Shown here: positions 48,608-58,821 of the stretch, one piece after another | How the letters are laid out: the number at the start of each line of letters is the position of its first letter | Position numbering within the stretch: the stretch's first letter is position 1 | From: Nymphalis io | Taxonomy: Eukaryota > Arthropoda > Insecta > Lepidoptera > Nymphalidae | Direction: 5' to 3' | Assembly (NCBI RefSeq): GCF_905147045.1 | Contig: NC_065891.1 | Coordinates: 10,921,001 to 10,985,000 of the forward strand | Length of the DNA stretch: 64,000 nucleotides | Position numbers and translations under genes: made by a program | Notes under the pieces: generated by a model | Database searches by the model: none | What the model was told of the DNA's origin: nothing | What the model saw: the letters and a program-made list of their open reading frames with translations, nothing else

Positions 48608-51600
48608 ATGAATTTATACTTTTTTAGCTTTCTTATCGTGCTGCTAGTTTTTATGAATATTGGATTTAAAGGTAATTTTATCCGGAATTTTACTATAAAA
48701 TTCCATACATATAAAACTTATTAATGTGTGTTAATTTTATAGTTTCTTTACTTATTTTTGCTTTTTGTTTGCATGTTAATAAAAATTAAGCATAATATTT
48801 TTTTAAAACTATTTTTTGTTATTAATTCAATCTTAATAAAGCTAGTTAGTCTTCGTATAATTTCTCATTTATTTTGAATTAAATTCCTGTAATAATGTCT
48901 CATTATAGTTTTTTTGGATTAATGTAATAGGAAGTTACTTTTCTAAGAGAACTTAATTAGTTAATTTAATTTTACCCAAAACATTTTGTATCATACAGTT
49001 AAAAGATAACGATACAAATTTTTGGCGGCAGTTTAACCCATCTAATGATGATAAAATTATCACCCAGTAATGCTGCAAATTAAAAATTCACATTTTCGAT
49101 TTGTGTAAGTTAACAAAAGGTACAATATGTTTTTATTGTACCTTTTGTTATCGCTCTAAGTTAACTATTGGTACGATGAGCAAGAAAATTGACAAATAAA
49201 AAAACGTATGAATTCAATATTGCAATGTCTGTTAAAGATCCTATAGCGCAAACGCCTTACTTTTTAAGAAGAAAATTTGTATCTTATTCTGCCCCGACCC
49301 TCTACTGTGGGCTGGGTATACATGTAGCAGAATATGATCCGATATTTGCAGGTTTGGTCCTCACGATGTTTTCCTTCTCATCTGAGCACACAATATGTTA
49401 TAGCACAAATGAAACATCTGAAAACATGTTCTATCTATTGAGCTATTTGGTATCATTATTTTGCGGCATTGTATTTGAATTTAGACCAACTGGCGAGTAT
49501 ATTGATTCATTACTAAATGTTTCGTAACGATTTATCGAATCCATTGATAGTATTGTCTATATATTATGTTAAGTTGAATTATTTTTCTCTGACTTGTAAA
49601 TTAAATATTAGATTATACGTTTATTTTTGGTAGTATTAAATTAAATCAACAAAATCGTGCTATTTATTATTTCGGATATGTCCAGCACCGGGCCGTTAGT
49701 CATTTTTATGGAGTTAAACGGATGTGGAGTAAGCAAATTTCTTAATGGTTTATGGATTCTAGAAAAAATATAAATTTATAATTCTGAACGACATCAAAAA
49801 AGAGTCGCATAGATACTTGGTTGTTTTATAACTTACATTAGTTCTTGATTAATAATTAACAAATACAATAAGATGATGGACGTATATTAATTACGTATTA
49901 CTCTTATAATTGTTAACTTAAAACATAATATGGAATTGTATTTTTTATTGTGGTTTGTTAAAGTGTAATAAATGAAAAGAATTTATAAAATCATGATTTT
50001 GTTGTCAGAAAAGTCCAATATCATACTTAGTGTAGTCAAAGAATAATATCGTTTAATGCTTAAAGCATTCTATACCAGACAAACTTAGGAAAAAACATTT
50101 GTAGCCGTGAAAAGAAAAATAATTGAACTAAAACGTAAACGAATTTACTCACACTAATAGAAACAAATATACATATAAGTACACATAAATACCTAAATAT
50201 AAATATATGTCACATACTAAAAATCACGCGTAATCTTTCAAATTTTATAGACTATAATAATAGTTGCTTAATTGCGCATGCGCAGGAAGAAATTTTCAAC
50301 TTCTACCGTCGTAAAGTGTACTATATACAGGGTTACAGGGTAATATGTCACGATCCTTTTAAAGGGTTATAGTTCAGGACAATAGCTATCAAATGACCCC
50401 CAAAATGCTTATGCAAAAGTGTATCGTTTTCGAGTTATTAATTTTTTAATATTTTTTTTATTTAAAGGATGTTTAAGATTCTAAAATTCAATAAAAAAAA
50501 AATCAACGTATATTCCCTATTTTTTTTTTTGTATTTCTTGCTAGGGTACATCCTAGTAAATAATAACCAGTTATAAAACAAAAACAATCTTCAAGCATTT
50601 TTAAATTACAGATCCAAAACTGTACAACTTTTCGATTTTTAATTTTGATTCTTTAAGTTACTCGCAATTTTTTTGTAAAAATCACTATGGCTCTTATCGT
50701 GCGGATCATTTTAAAAACATCTGCGTTTCCTTAGCTATCCATCGGTACATAAAAAGTACAGTAACAATCATAAACTCAGGAGAAAATTAGATAACAAAGA
50801 GACCAGGTAGGAAATTCTAAGAAATGCTATTGTTAAGAAATTAAATCTGGATCAAAGACAAAAGGACCTCAATGCAAAGTAGTTAAAGATTATTTTTAAT
50901 AGGGGTAATAGGTAAAAAAGGAGAGATAAACCAGAGCTGTTTGTGGAATACTATTATCAATTCCTTTGAATTTACCGTCATTATTTCTAATTTCCTTTTA
51001 TCTCATTTCTTTTAGGAATAAGAGTAATAAAACCTTGTCGGGGTACATAATACTCACTGTACTTGCACTGCTCGTATAGTGTGGACGCGCTTTAGTGAAT
51101 ATTGGTCTCTTAAATTTTTGAAAAAAACCGCTTCGTTTACTGGACTCTGTTTCTTACAACTTCGTGACTCGGCTAGCTAAAAGGAATTTGTGATTTGTGT
51201 TTATGATAACTTGGCGCGTAAAAAGGACTATTATGGCTGCAGAACAAAATTCTTCTCGTCGTCCGTACTCTAATGAGGAATACGCTGACATCTTATTTTG
51301 CTATGGATATTGTAACGGTGACGCCGCAGCTGCTCGTCGTGAGTATAATCTTTATAGCGAAGTCTTTATTGGTGTGTATCGTCGAATTAGAGAAACTGGT
51401 CGCGTGCAAAGGAGACAATCTGATTCCGGACGCCCTCGTGTCCGTTCTCCAGATGAAGAAGATGTAATTATTCGTCATTTTCGAGAGGACCCTACAGTTT
51501 CCACCAATATTGTGGCAAACCGACTGGGCGTATCTCAATGGAGAGTCTGGTTTACTGTCCACGCGGCTGGATTGTATCCCTATCATTACACACCCGTACA

Positions 51601-54600
51601 CGTGATTGAAGAAGGAGATCCTGCAAGACGTTTAGATTTTTGCCGATTTATGCTACACTGTGATGCAGAAAATCCCAATTTTTTGAGAAAAGTTTTATGG
51701 ACAGACGAGTCAAAGTTTGACGAAGATGGTATTACTAACTACCACAATATTCGATATTGGTCTCAAAAAGAACAGGGAAACCCTCACAAAAAGCGATTAA
51801 GCGGTTCCCAAAGACGTTTCTCGGTAAACGTCTGGATGGGGATTATCAATGATAATCTTATTGGGCCACCTTTCCTACCTGATAACTTAAATGGTGAAAG
51901 TTATGAAAGCTTGCTTAGAGAAATCCTGCATGAGTTACTCGAAAATGTTTCGCTGAAACTTAGGCAGAGAATGATATTCCAGCATGATGGTTGCCCCGCA
52001 CACTTTCGAATGTCCGTAAGACAGTAGCTAGACAGCAATTATCGTAATAGATGGATTGGCAGAGGAGGACCAATCCCATGGCCAGCGAGAAGTCCAGATT
52101 TGACTCCGATGGACTATTATGTCTGGGGGCATATGAAAAGCCTGGTTTATGATGTTTCACCAGTACAAACAATTGAAGAACTCAAAACAAGAATAATGAA
52201 TGCTGCAAATTCTATTCGACATAGCTTGAGTAGTGTTGTAGTAAAAAGTGAATTAAGAAAAAGAATGCGAATTTGTATACGAAATAGGCGATCTCATTTT
52301 GAACACGAATTATGAATAATAAACAGTGTAATTTCGAAAGTATGGAGTAACTAAAAAGATTAAGTATTTTGTTTTTGATTTAAATTCAAAATTGCAATGA
52401 CAGCTCTGGTTTATCTCTCCTTTTTTACCTATTACCCCTATTAAAAATAATCTTTAACTACTTTGCATTGAGGTCCTTTTGTCTTTGATCCAGATTTAAT
52501 TTCTTAACAATAGCATTTCTTAGAATTTCCTACCTGGTCTCTTTGTTATCTAATTTTCTCCTGAGTTTATGATTGTTACTGTACTTTTTATGTACCGATG
52601 GATAGCTAAGGAAACGCAGATGTTTTTAAAATGATCCGCACGATAAGAGCCATAGTGATTTTTACAAAAAAATTGCGAGTAACTTAAAGAATCAAAATTA
52701 AAAATCGAAAAGTTGTACAGTTTTGGATCTGTAATTTAAAAATGCTTGAAGATTGTTTTTGTTTTATAACTGGTTATTATTTACTAGGATGTACCCTAGC
52801 AAGAAATACAAAAAAAAAAATAGGGAAAATACGTTGATTTTTTTTTTATTGAATTTTAGAATCTTAAACATCCTTTAAATAAAAAAAATATTAAAAAATT
52901 AATAACTCGAAAACGATACACTTTTGCATAAGCATTTTGGGGGTCATTTGATAGCTATTGTCCTGAACTATAACCCTTTAAAAGGATCGTGACATATTAC
53001 CCTGTAACCCTGTATATAAGGCAATCCAACGTGATTGCATTATTGCAGAACTCTTGTTATATGTAGAACTCTTAATTTTTTAAGTCTTTGAAGTTTCGTA
53101 GTTGTTAATAAAATCTTTTATTTTTATAATATTAGTAAAACCTATTAAATAAAGTAAGTATATAGAGATAGCTTTTTGTAGTATTAAAATTTATCTAGCG
53201 AAATAATAGATATAAAATTCAAAATTCCATTTTATGTGCATGTATTTGTAGTACCTGAATTCTCAACAAATATCTATGTTCGAAAAGTTAAATTTTAACT
53301 GGTTAATTTTCGTAATAAACTATCAATAATATTATGATTCCTATAAATAAGTAATTTTGAGCTTCAATTGAACGAAATCGAAACGTAACGGTTGATTGAT
53401 GAAACAATACATAATTTAACGTATTATAAATATATAAAATAAATTTGAAAGTCATTTTTTAAACTTTGTTTATTAAAGCCGCGCTTGTATTCAAAATAAT
53501 AAATGTATTTATTAAATAGTAGATACATAATAATGATTACTTGCATTATAGTTTAATACAAGTGTATTTTAATGTCGATATCCATTCAAACGCCAGCTAT
53601 CACGTGGGTACTAAAATTACGATGTACTTTTTGGACCTTTGGACACGTTTAAGTATTCAAATTAATATTATGTCCTAACATATGAAATTAGCGTTTTGTC
53701 GTACTGACCACTTTGATCTGAAATATTAGAATTCCAAATTCAAATATATAAATTCATTTAGCTGGTACATTTGAGTTTTGAAAACAGTTATTCATTTGTT
53801 TTTTCCTCATTATTTTTTTCTTTGGCGTCGCTTATTACCGCACAATGGAAAACATGAAATATCGGTATATTTACGAGTACGAGTTCTACAGTGGCACCAG
53901 TGCTGCAGAAACAGCTCGAAGGATTAATGATGTGTACGGCACTGGTGTCGCAAAAGAAAGCACGGTATGTTTTTGGTTTCAACGTTTTCGTTCTGGAAAT
54001 TTCGAACTTCAGACCCAACCCCGTGGACGGCCGGAGACTAAAGTGGAAAATTAAGAATTAAAGGCTATCATGGAAGCGGATCCATCACAAAGCACTTCAC
54101 AGATAGCTGCAGGCTTCAGGGTTAGTGATAAAACTGTATTAATCCACTTGAAGCAAATCGGGAAATTAAAAAAACTTGAACGATGGGTCCCTCATGAATT
54201 GAGTGAGTCGAACTTGCAAACACGCGTCGACTGCTGTGTTACTTTGCTCAACCGAGACAACAATGAAGGGATTTTAAATCGAATCATTACTTGTGATGAA
54301 AAGTGGATACTGTACGATGATCGGAAGCGCTCGTCGCAATGACTGAACCCTGGAGACCCAGCCAAACCCTGCCCTAAACGAAAATTAACTCAGAAAAAGT
54401 TACTTGTGAGTGTTTGGTGGACTAGCGCCGGTGTCGTTCACTACAGCTTTCTAAAATCTGGCCAACCGATTACGGCAGATATCTATTGTCAGCAACTGCA
54501 AACCTACTGGTTTGGATGATCAATGAACTACCTATAAGATGGCAAAAGTGCAAAGATAACAACGGTGCATACTTTGATTAATTAAATATATTTTACAAAA

Positions 54601-55458
54601 AAGATTGACTTTATATTCCTCCCGTACAAAACGCCAATTTCATATGTAAGGACCTAATAAATGATATATACATAACCTAACTTATATTTGTTTTATTTTA
54701 AATTCTAATATAGGATTTACTGGTGGTAGGGCTTTGTGCAAGCTCGTCGGGTTAGGTACCACCCACTCATCAGATATTCTACCGCAAAACAGTAATATTT
54801 GATATTGTTGTATTCCGGTTTGAAGGGTGAGTGAGCCAGTGTAATTACAGGCACAAGGGACATAAAATCTTAGTTCCCAAGGTTGGTGGCGCATTGGCTA
54901 TAAGCGATGGTTGACATTTCTTACAATGCCAATGTCTAAGGGCGTTTGGTGACCACTTACCATCAGGTGGCCCATATGCTCGTCCACCTTTCTATTCTAT
55001 ATAAAAAAAAGAGGATGATGTCCTGACCGTTTCAAGTGTGATTTTCAACCGTGCAGAACATATTATAGTGCACAAGTGTGTGCGTAACACAGGTTGCACT
55101 TTCTATTCTCCCATTCTCATAATTCGATGGGACGGCAACCCGACATTACCGGAGAGAACGGCTTTCCGAGGGACGGGACTGTACAACTTCCAACAATAAA
55201 TTCTCAGCAGCAGCCTGAAGCCATATATATATGTTACACAAATACACTTGCATTTTGAATTTGGCATTGATAATTGTATACTATTGGATGTATTTTATTT
55301 CTGTAACTTATGATATAATTATCTTTTCAGACGTTGAAGCAGCAGAACGTAAACCGTGTCACTACCGTTTTGCTTTGGACTGCTCAAAATTTTGCCAAAT
55401 CAAGGGAGAAGTCACAAGTAACTGCTGGCCTGGAATATGTCACTGTCGAGCAAAATGA
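48608..55458 (+). CDS. Defensin-like secreted peptide B (two exons, 6.7-kb transposon-filled intron)
   Basis: Exon 1 (48,608-48,671) encodes a signal peptide almost the same as copy A (LIVLLVFMNIGFK) with the same phase-1 donor. Exon 2 (55,331-55,458) begins after an identical ATCTTTTCAG acceptor and encodes C-x7-C-x3-C-x9-C-x4-C-x-C ending CHCRAK and TGA. The total is about 63 residues. The intron holds a 2.7-kb long-TIR transposon, a deleted mariner, SINE copies and a perfect hairpin; without these it would be similar in size to that of gene C. The pairing of the two exons is inferred from order, phase and the lack of other candidates. AATAAA is at 55,569-55,574. Both coding exons are intact. 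Confidence 0.75.
49111..49150. repeat. Perfect 17-bp inverted repeat (hairpin) in gene B intron
   Basis: Arms 49,111-49,127 and 49,134-49,150 are exact reverse complements around a 6-nt loop (TGTTTT). AT-rich arms with a central GGTACAA/TTGTACC. Confidence 0.9.
49300..49395 (-). mobile_element. Metulj-like SINE fragment in gene B intron
   Basis: GCAGGTTTGGTCCTCACGATG and TTTTCCTTCTCATCTGAGCAC are the SINE body in reverse; CTGCCCCGACC-type words precede it. It explains a 112-codon chance open frame at 49,189-49,527. Confidence 0.65.
50328..53012 (+). mobile_element. Long-TIR Tc1/mariner-superfamily transposon, 2,685 bp
   Basis: Terminal inverted repeats of 613 bp (50,328-50,940 and 52,400-53,012), beginning CAGGGTTACAGGG, with very few mismatches where compared (for example one substitution near 50,511), flanked by TA (TATA / TATATA). 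The inner 1.46 kb carries one transposase frame. TA target, DDE transposase and TIRs place it in the IS630-Tc1-mariner superfamily; TIRs this long are unusual there. Near identity of the arms implies a recent insertion. Confidence 0.92.
51233..52315 (+). pseudogene. DDE transposase of the long-TIR element, one in-frame stop
   Basis: Cuts and rejoins the element's ends at TA sites. The likely start is ATG 51,233 (MAAEQNSS); an in-frame ATG at 51,203 is also possible. The N-terminal helix-turn-helix region (about residues 10-110, with GRVQRRQSDSGRPR linker) is followed by the catalytic domain: first Asp in WTDESKF, second in FQHDGCPAHF, third in ARSPDLTPMDYYVWG. I count 36 residues between the second and third Asp. 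A TAG at 52,025-52,027 interrupts the frame between the last two motifs; the same frame then continues to TGA/TAA at about 52,315. One mutation separates it from an open frame of about 360 codons, so it is a recently inactivated copy unless the stop is read through. Confidence 0.88.
53671..54654 (+). mobile_element. mori-type mariner, internally deleted
   Basis: TIRs of about 30 bp (TGTCCTAACATATGAAATTAGCG left; reverse complement of CGCCAATTTCATATGTAAGGAC right), flanked by TA at 53,669-53,670 and 54,655-54,656. About 1.0 kb against a usual 1.3 kb; the missing piece is inside the transposase. Confidence 0.88.
53845..54585 (+). pseudogene. Mariner transposase remnant
   Basis: Starts MENMKYRYIY at 53,845. 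Helix-turn-helix region with GRPETKV, a stop at 54,052, then SDKTVLIHLKQIGK, WVPHEL and the first catalytic box CDEKWILYDDRKRSSQ; a TGG-to-TGA stop follows at 54,341. The frame continues through VSVWWTSAGVVHYSFL and then jumps by deletion (about 54,515) straight to the C-terminus (NELPIRWQKC...NNGAYFD). The second and third catalytic Asp are therefore gone. The wording is that of mori-subfamily mariners. Confidence 0.88.
54721..55011 (+). mobile_element. Family B short repeat, full-length copy
   Basis: Begins TGGTGGTAGGGCTTTGTGCA, ends CCACCTTTCTATTCTATATA plus an A-run. It serves as the reference for the seven other copies in the window. The A-rich tail suggests retroposition, but no tRNA boxes were found. 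It lies in the gene B intron. Confidence 0.88.
55060..55220 (-). mobile_element. Family C SINE body fragment
   Basis: GACGGCAACCCGACATTACC, GAACGGCTTTCCGAGGGACG and GGGACTGTACAACTTCCAAC, the same order as in 22,040-22,335. Its end is only about 110 bp before exon 2 of gene B. Confidence 0.65.
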
Positions 55459-55574
55459 AGCCCTCATTCTTGAAATTATATTCTTTTATATACATATTTT
55501 TTATTGTATAATTTGTTTCTTGCTAACTTTAAAAGATCATTTTTCAATATATATTAATAATACATGCAAATAAA

Positions 55575-56347
55575 GATTTACTTTAAGTATTTTTTTGCTT
55601 GTATAGCTAGTATCTGTTAGCCGGAATTTTAACCGTACAAAAAGCCATAGCAAGTATAAAATTTTTGTTTAAGAAGAATTGATGTTTTAATGGGTGAAAT
55701 GGTCAATCCAAATCTATTGAAGTCATTAATTTACGCACTTATTATTCTACATACAACATTAGTTTAATTTTTTTTTTTCTGTTAATTTGAATATAATTTG
55801 GGAGATTTAATGTAATTAAATATTGGGGTACTTGTTTATATATAGTAATCAATAAAATAGTAAAGTGTAAAATTCCAATATAATTGATACTCACACGCGT
55901 TAACGTTAACGTTTGTGTAATTAATCAAATTTTGTATAATTTTGTATAATTAACCAAATCTAAAAAAGAGTAAATAAAATACCAGCAAAAAGAAAAACGT
56001 GAAAAGGGCCAAGTTTTCTTATAATACTAAAATTTGTTTTAATTTATTATGTACAATATACAAAAACAAATTTAAAATTAAATTAAAGGGAATTGCATAG
56101 GGGAGACGACACTGGCCCATGCCACCAAAGAGAAGAAGAAATTCTTCAGGTTTTAGCCAATATCTCGGACTAGAGCTGTTTGCACCTGTAAGCCCTAGTA
56201 CGTCCATGGCCGAGCAGGAGTCTCGTTTGATGGAAATTTGCCCACTTTTCAATCAAAGAAGCATATTCAAGAACTGATTGAGGCAAAAAAAAACATTATT
56301 ATATTAAAAAATGTTAATAATATTTCTAACAATATATATATCGTTTC
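55575..56347. other. Intergenic B-C with an unknown GC-richer block
   Basis: AT-rich except for about 56,095-56,285, a less AT-rich segment open on the minus strand for 77 codons. It resembles a transposon or retroelement scrap but was not identified. Confidence 0.35.
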
Positions 56348-56480
56348 GCAAATTTTACGCAAACTAATTTTTATTTCAGTCTATTTATTGTAATGTTTTT
56401 CTCCTATCGGTCAGTTAAGTGTCACTTTTAACTAAAGGTGGTCGTATTCGTGTACTAAGGTCATAAAGTGCGCAAATAAA
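56348..56480 (+). promoter_or_regulatory. Core promoter and 5' UTR of defensin-like gene C
   Basis: GCAAATTTTACGCA at 56,348-56,361, TATTTATTGTAATG from 56,383, TATCGGTCAGTTAAGTGTCA with TCAGT at 56,411-56,415, AACTAAAGGTGGTCG and CATAAAGTGCGCAA before the ATG at 56,481. Still aligned to genes A and B although the coding part has decayed. Confidence 0.7.
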
Positions 56481-58731
56481 ATGATTTTCTATTTTTTTAA
56501 CTTTCTTGTCGTATTGTTAGTCTTTATGAATGTTGGATTTAAAGGTAATTTTTTTTCCGAATTTGACTAAATTATATACACATATGTGAATGTCCACATG
56601 TATAACTTGGTATGGCTATGGATTTTTTTAATTGCATTTTATTGGAATTATATAGTTGCTTTAATCACTTTTCCTTGTATAATATATAATTTTATATATA
56701 TATTAAAAACAAAATGCTCTTTAAAACATTTTTATGCAAATAATTATATTGTTATTGTAATTTAATAAAACAAATCGTTGTGTTACTGTAATGTTAACCT
56801 TTTTACTTCTTCGTATTTAATATATAAAAGTTCGTTAAAGTTAGTTTTCTAAACTATGATTATTTTATCCGGAACGTTTTGATTGTGCTTATATAATACG
56901 ATTATAAAAAAAAAATACAGTTAGGTACTATGATTTAAATATCAATAATGTTGCAAATTAAAAACTTGTATTAGTATACTTTTCGTTGTATTGTAGTAAT
57001 TGTACCTATGGTTGTCTCTAGTCTCCACGTTACCTTTAAAAACGATGAGAAAGGAAATTCCTATTTTTAACAAGATACGCGTATGAGTTCTATATTGCAA
57101 TTTATATTACAGTCCGTAAATATCTCACTGTAGGGCAAAAGTCTTTTTTTTTTGAAGTGCCCCTAAAGCTAGCAAAATTTCAGATTTCACTCGCGCGTCC
57201 CTTACATGCCACTTTCGTGACGCTATCTCATTTTTATGCTTTCAACGAACGGCATTAAAAAAAAACTACTATTTTTTTTTTCGTCTCGCACATATTTTAA
57301 AAATACTCTGAAGAATACTATGGACTCAATCGAATGTGTGTTTATTTTTTGTCGATTATTTTTGTCTTATAATATTAAGCATTAATTTTAGGTAATAACT
57401 TTTACGTATAAGAATAGATTATATTTACATACTTAAAAAAGCTTACTAGTTTTGAAAAAGAAAAAGGTGTTTGGTTTTGTAATAAACTGTCAATAATATT
57501 ATTATTCCTATATGTAAGTAATTTCATAATTGAATTGAACGAAATCGATGTTACGGTTGATAAGTTGACAATTCATAATTAACCGTTTTTATAATACTAG
57601 CGAAAACCAATTTAATAGTCAATTTTCAAACTTTATTCATTCATGTCACCTATATATATGAAATAAGAAATATGATTAAATGTTATATAATAATGATTAC
57701 TTTCAGTATAGTATAATTCAAGTGTTTTTTTTAACATATTTATCCACTCAAACGCCAACCGACATTTGGGCTACTACAAGTTAATTAAATAAAATTAGTT
57801 ATCGTTTGCAAACTGCAATTTAACATATTTTAATTTATACAACATAATGATAACCGTTCCAAATGCGCGCGCGCGGTCGCCTGAAGCTGCTTTGATGTGG
57901 TCTCAAAAATAGACAATGAGTGGTTCGCCCCGCAGCACGTTCGAGCGCGATAATGTTCGAGCACGACAATGTTCGAGCGCGACAATGTTCGAGCGCGACA
58001 ATGTTCGAGCGCGACAATGTTCGAGCGCGACAATGTTCGAGCTGCCGCGTGCGGCGACCCCGTCTCCATAGCGCACGGCTGCCAAGCGAGCCAATGTTCG
58101 AGGGTTTGCCGCGCGAAATGTATAGGCAGCTTTAAACTGTAGATCCGGAGGTACTAGGTTAACAATATTACACAAGGACAATATTATTCTCATTCCATTC
58201 TTATAAACATGCACCAGTATTATTGCTTAGTCGATAATGAAATTTCCAATTATGTTGTATATAATCTCTGTTTCAATTCAGTAATTATATAAATATATAT
58301 TCACAAATGCTTTTGTTAATCAAGTTTTTTTGTAATACCGTCTATTTATTTGCGCACTCTGTATATTAATTGTAACTAATTTATTAAGTTTATTTATTTC
58401 TCCTCGAAGTGATTGTAATCTTGAGAAATAAAGTGATTTTAAACCGTAAACCGTAATAATATTAATTTCAATCAATAAGTGATTATGATAATGTCATTAA
58501 GTGTCAATATGTAACATTAACTAAAACAATAATTGAAGCATTAAAATAATACATAATATGTAACGCATTATTTAAAATCTGCATGTTGCTTTGATAGTTG
58601 TTATGTATTGGATATATCTTATTTCAGACGTGGACACAGCTAAAGAAAAAAATGATCCCTGCAGTTATAACTACAAAAGTTATTGTGAAACCACTGGACA
58701 TTGCATACATGGAATATGTACTACAAAATAA
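56481..58731 (+). CDS. Defensin-like peptide C, four-cysteine degenerate copy
   Basis: Exon 1 (56,481-56,544) encodes the same signal peptide type (LVVLLVFMNVGFK) with intact donor; exon 2 (58,628-58,731) begins with the familiar DVDTA after TTATTTCAG and ends TAA. Of the six cysteines only the first, third, fourth and fifth remain: the second is replaced within NYKSYC, the last is Thr (GICTTK), and the loop before the fourth is shortened from nine residues to five. Two of the three conserved disulfides (2-5 and 3-6) cannot form. The frame, splice sites, promoter block and AATAAA (58,816-58,821) survive, so it is either a peptide with a new fold or an early pseudogene. Confidence 0.6.
57939..58042. 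repeat. 16-bp minisatellite in GC-rich island, gene C intron
   Basis: Six units of GTTCGAGCGCGACAAT (57,939-58,034), the first two with single changes, plus a partial unit. It sits in a GC-rich island (57,860-58,120) with CGCGCG stretches, unlike the AT-rich intron around it. Confidence 0.95.
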
Positions 58732-58821
58732 GCTCGTCCTCATGTATCATATTATATTGTTTTATACATTTTCATTGTATAATAACTTTTCAAGGTCAAC
58801 AAAATTATAAATACAAATAAA

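Noticed and set aside
49189..49527. 112-codon open frame with hydrophobic segments, possible membrane protein
   Set aside because: Its middle is a reverse-oriented Metulj-like SINE and the rest aligns loosely with non-coding intron of gene C; no splice logic.
50328..53012. Foldback or Polinton-like element because of very long inverted repeats
   Set aside because: A single DDE transposase of the Tc1/mariner type and a TA target explain it.
57830..58214. Open frames on both strands with repeats of CRARTLSRSNIVALEH type
   Set aside because: Products of the 16-bp minisatellite read in three frames; no gene.
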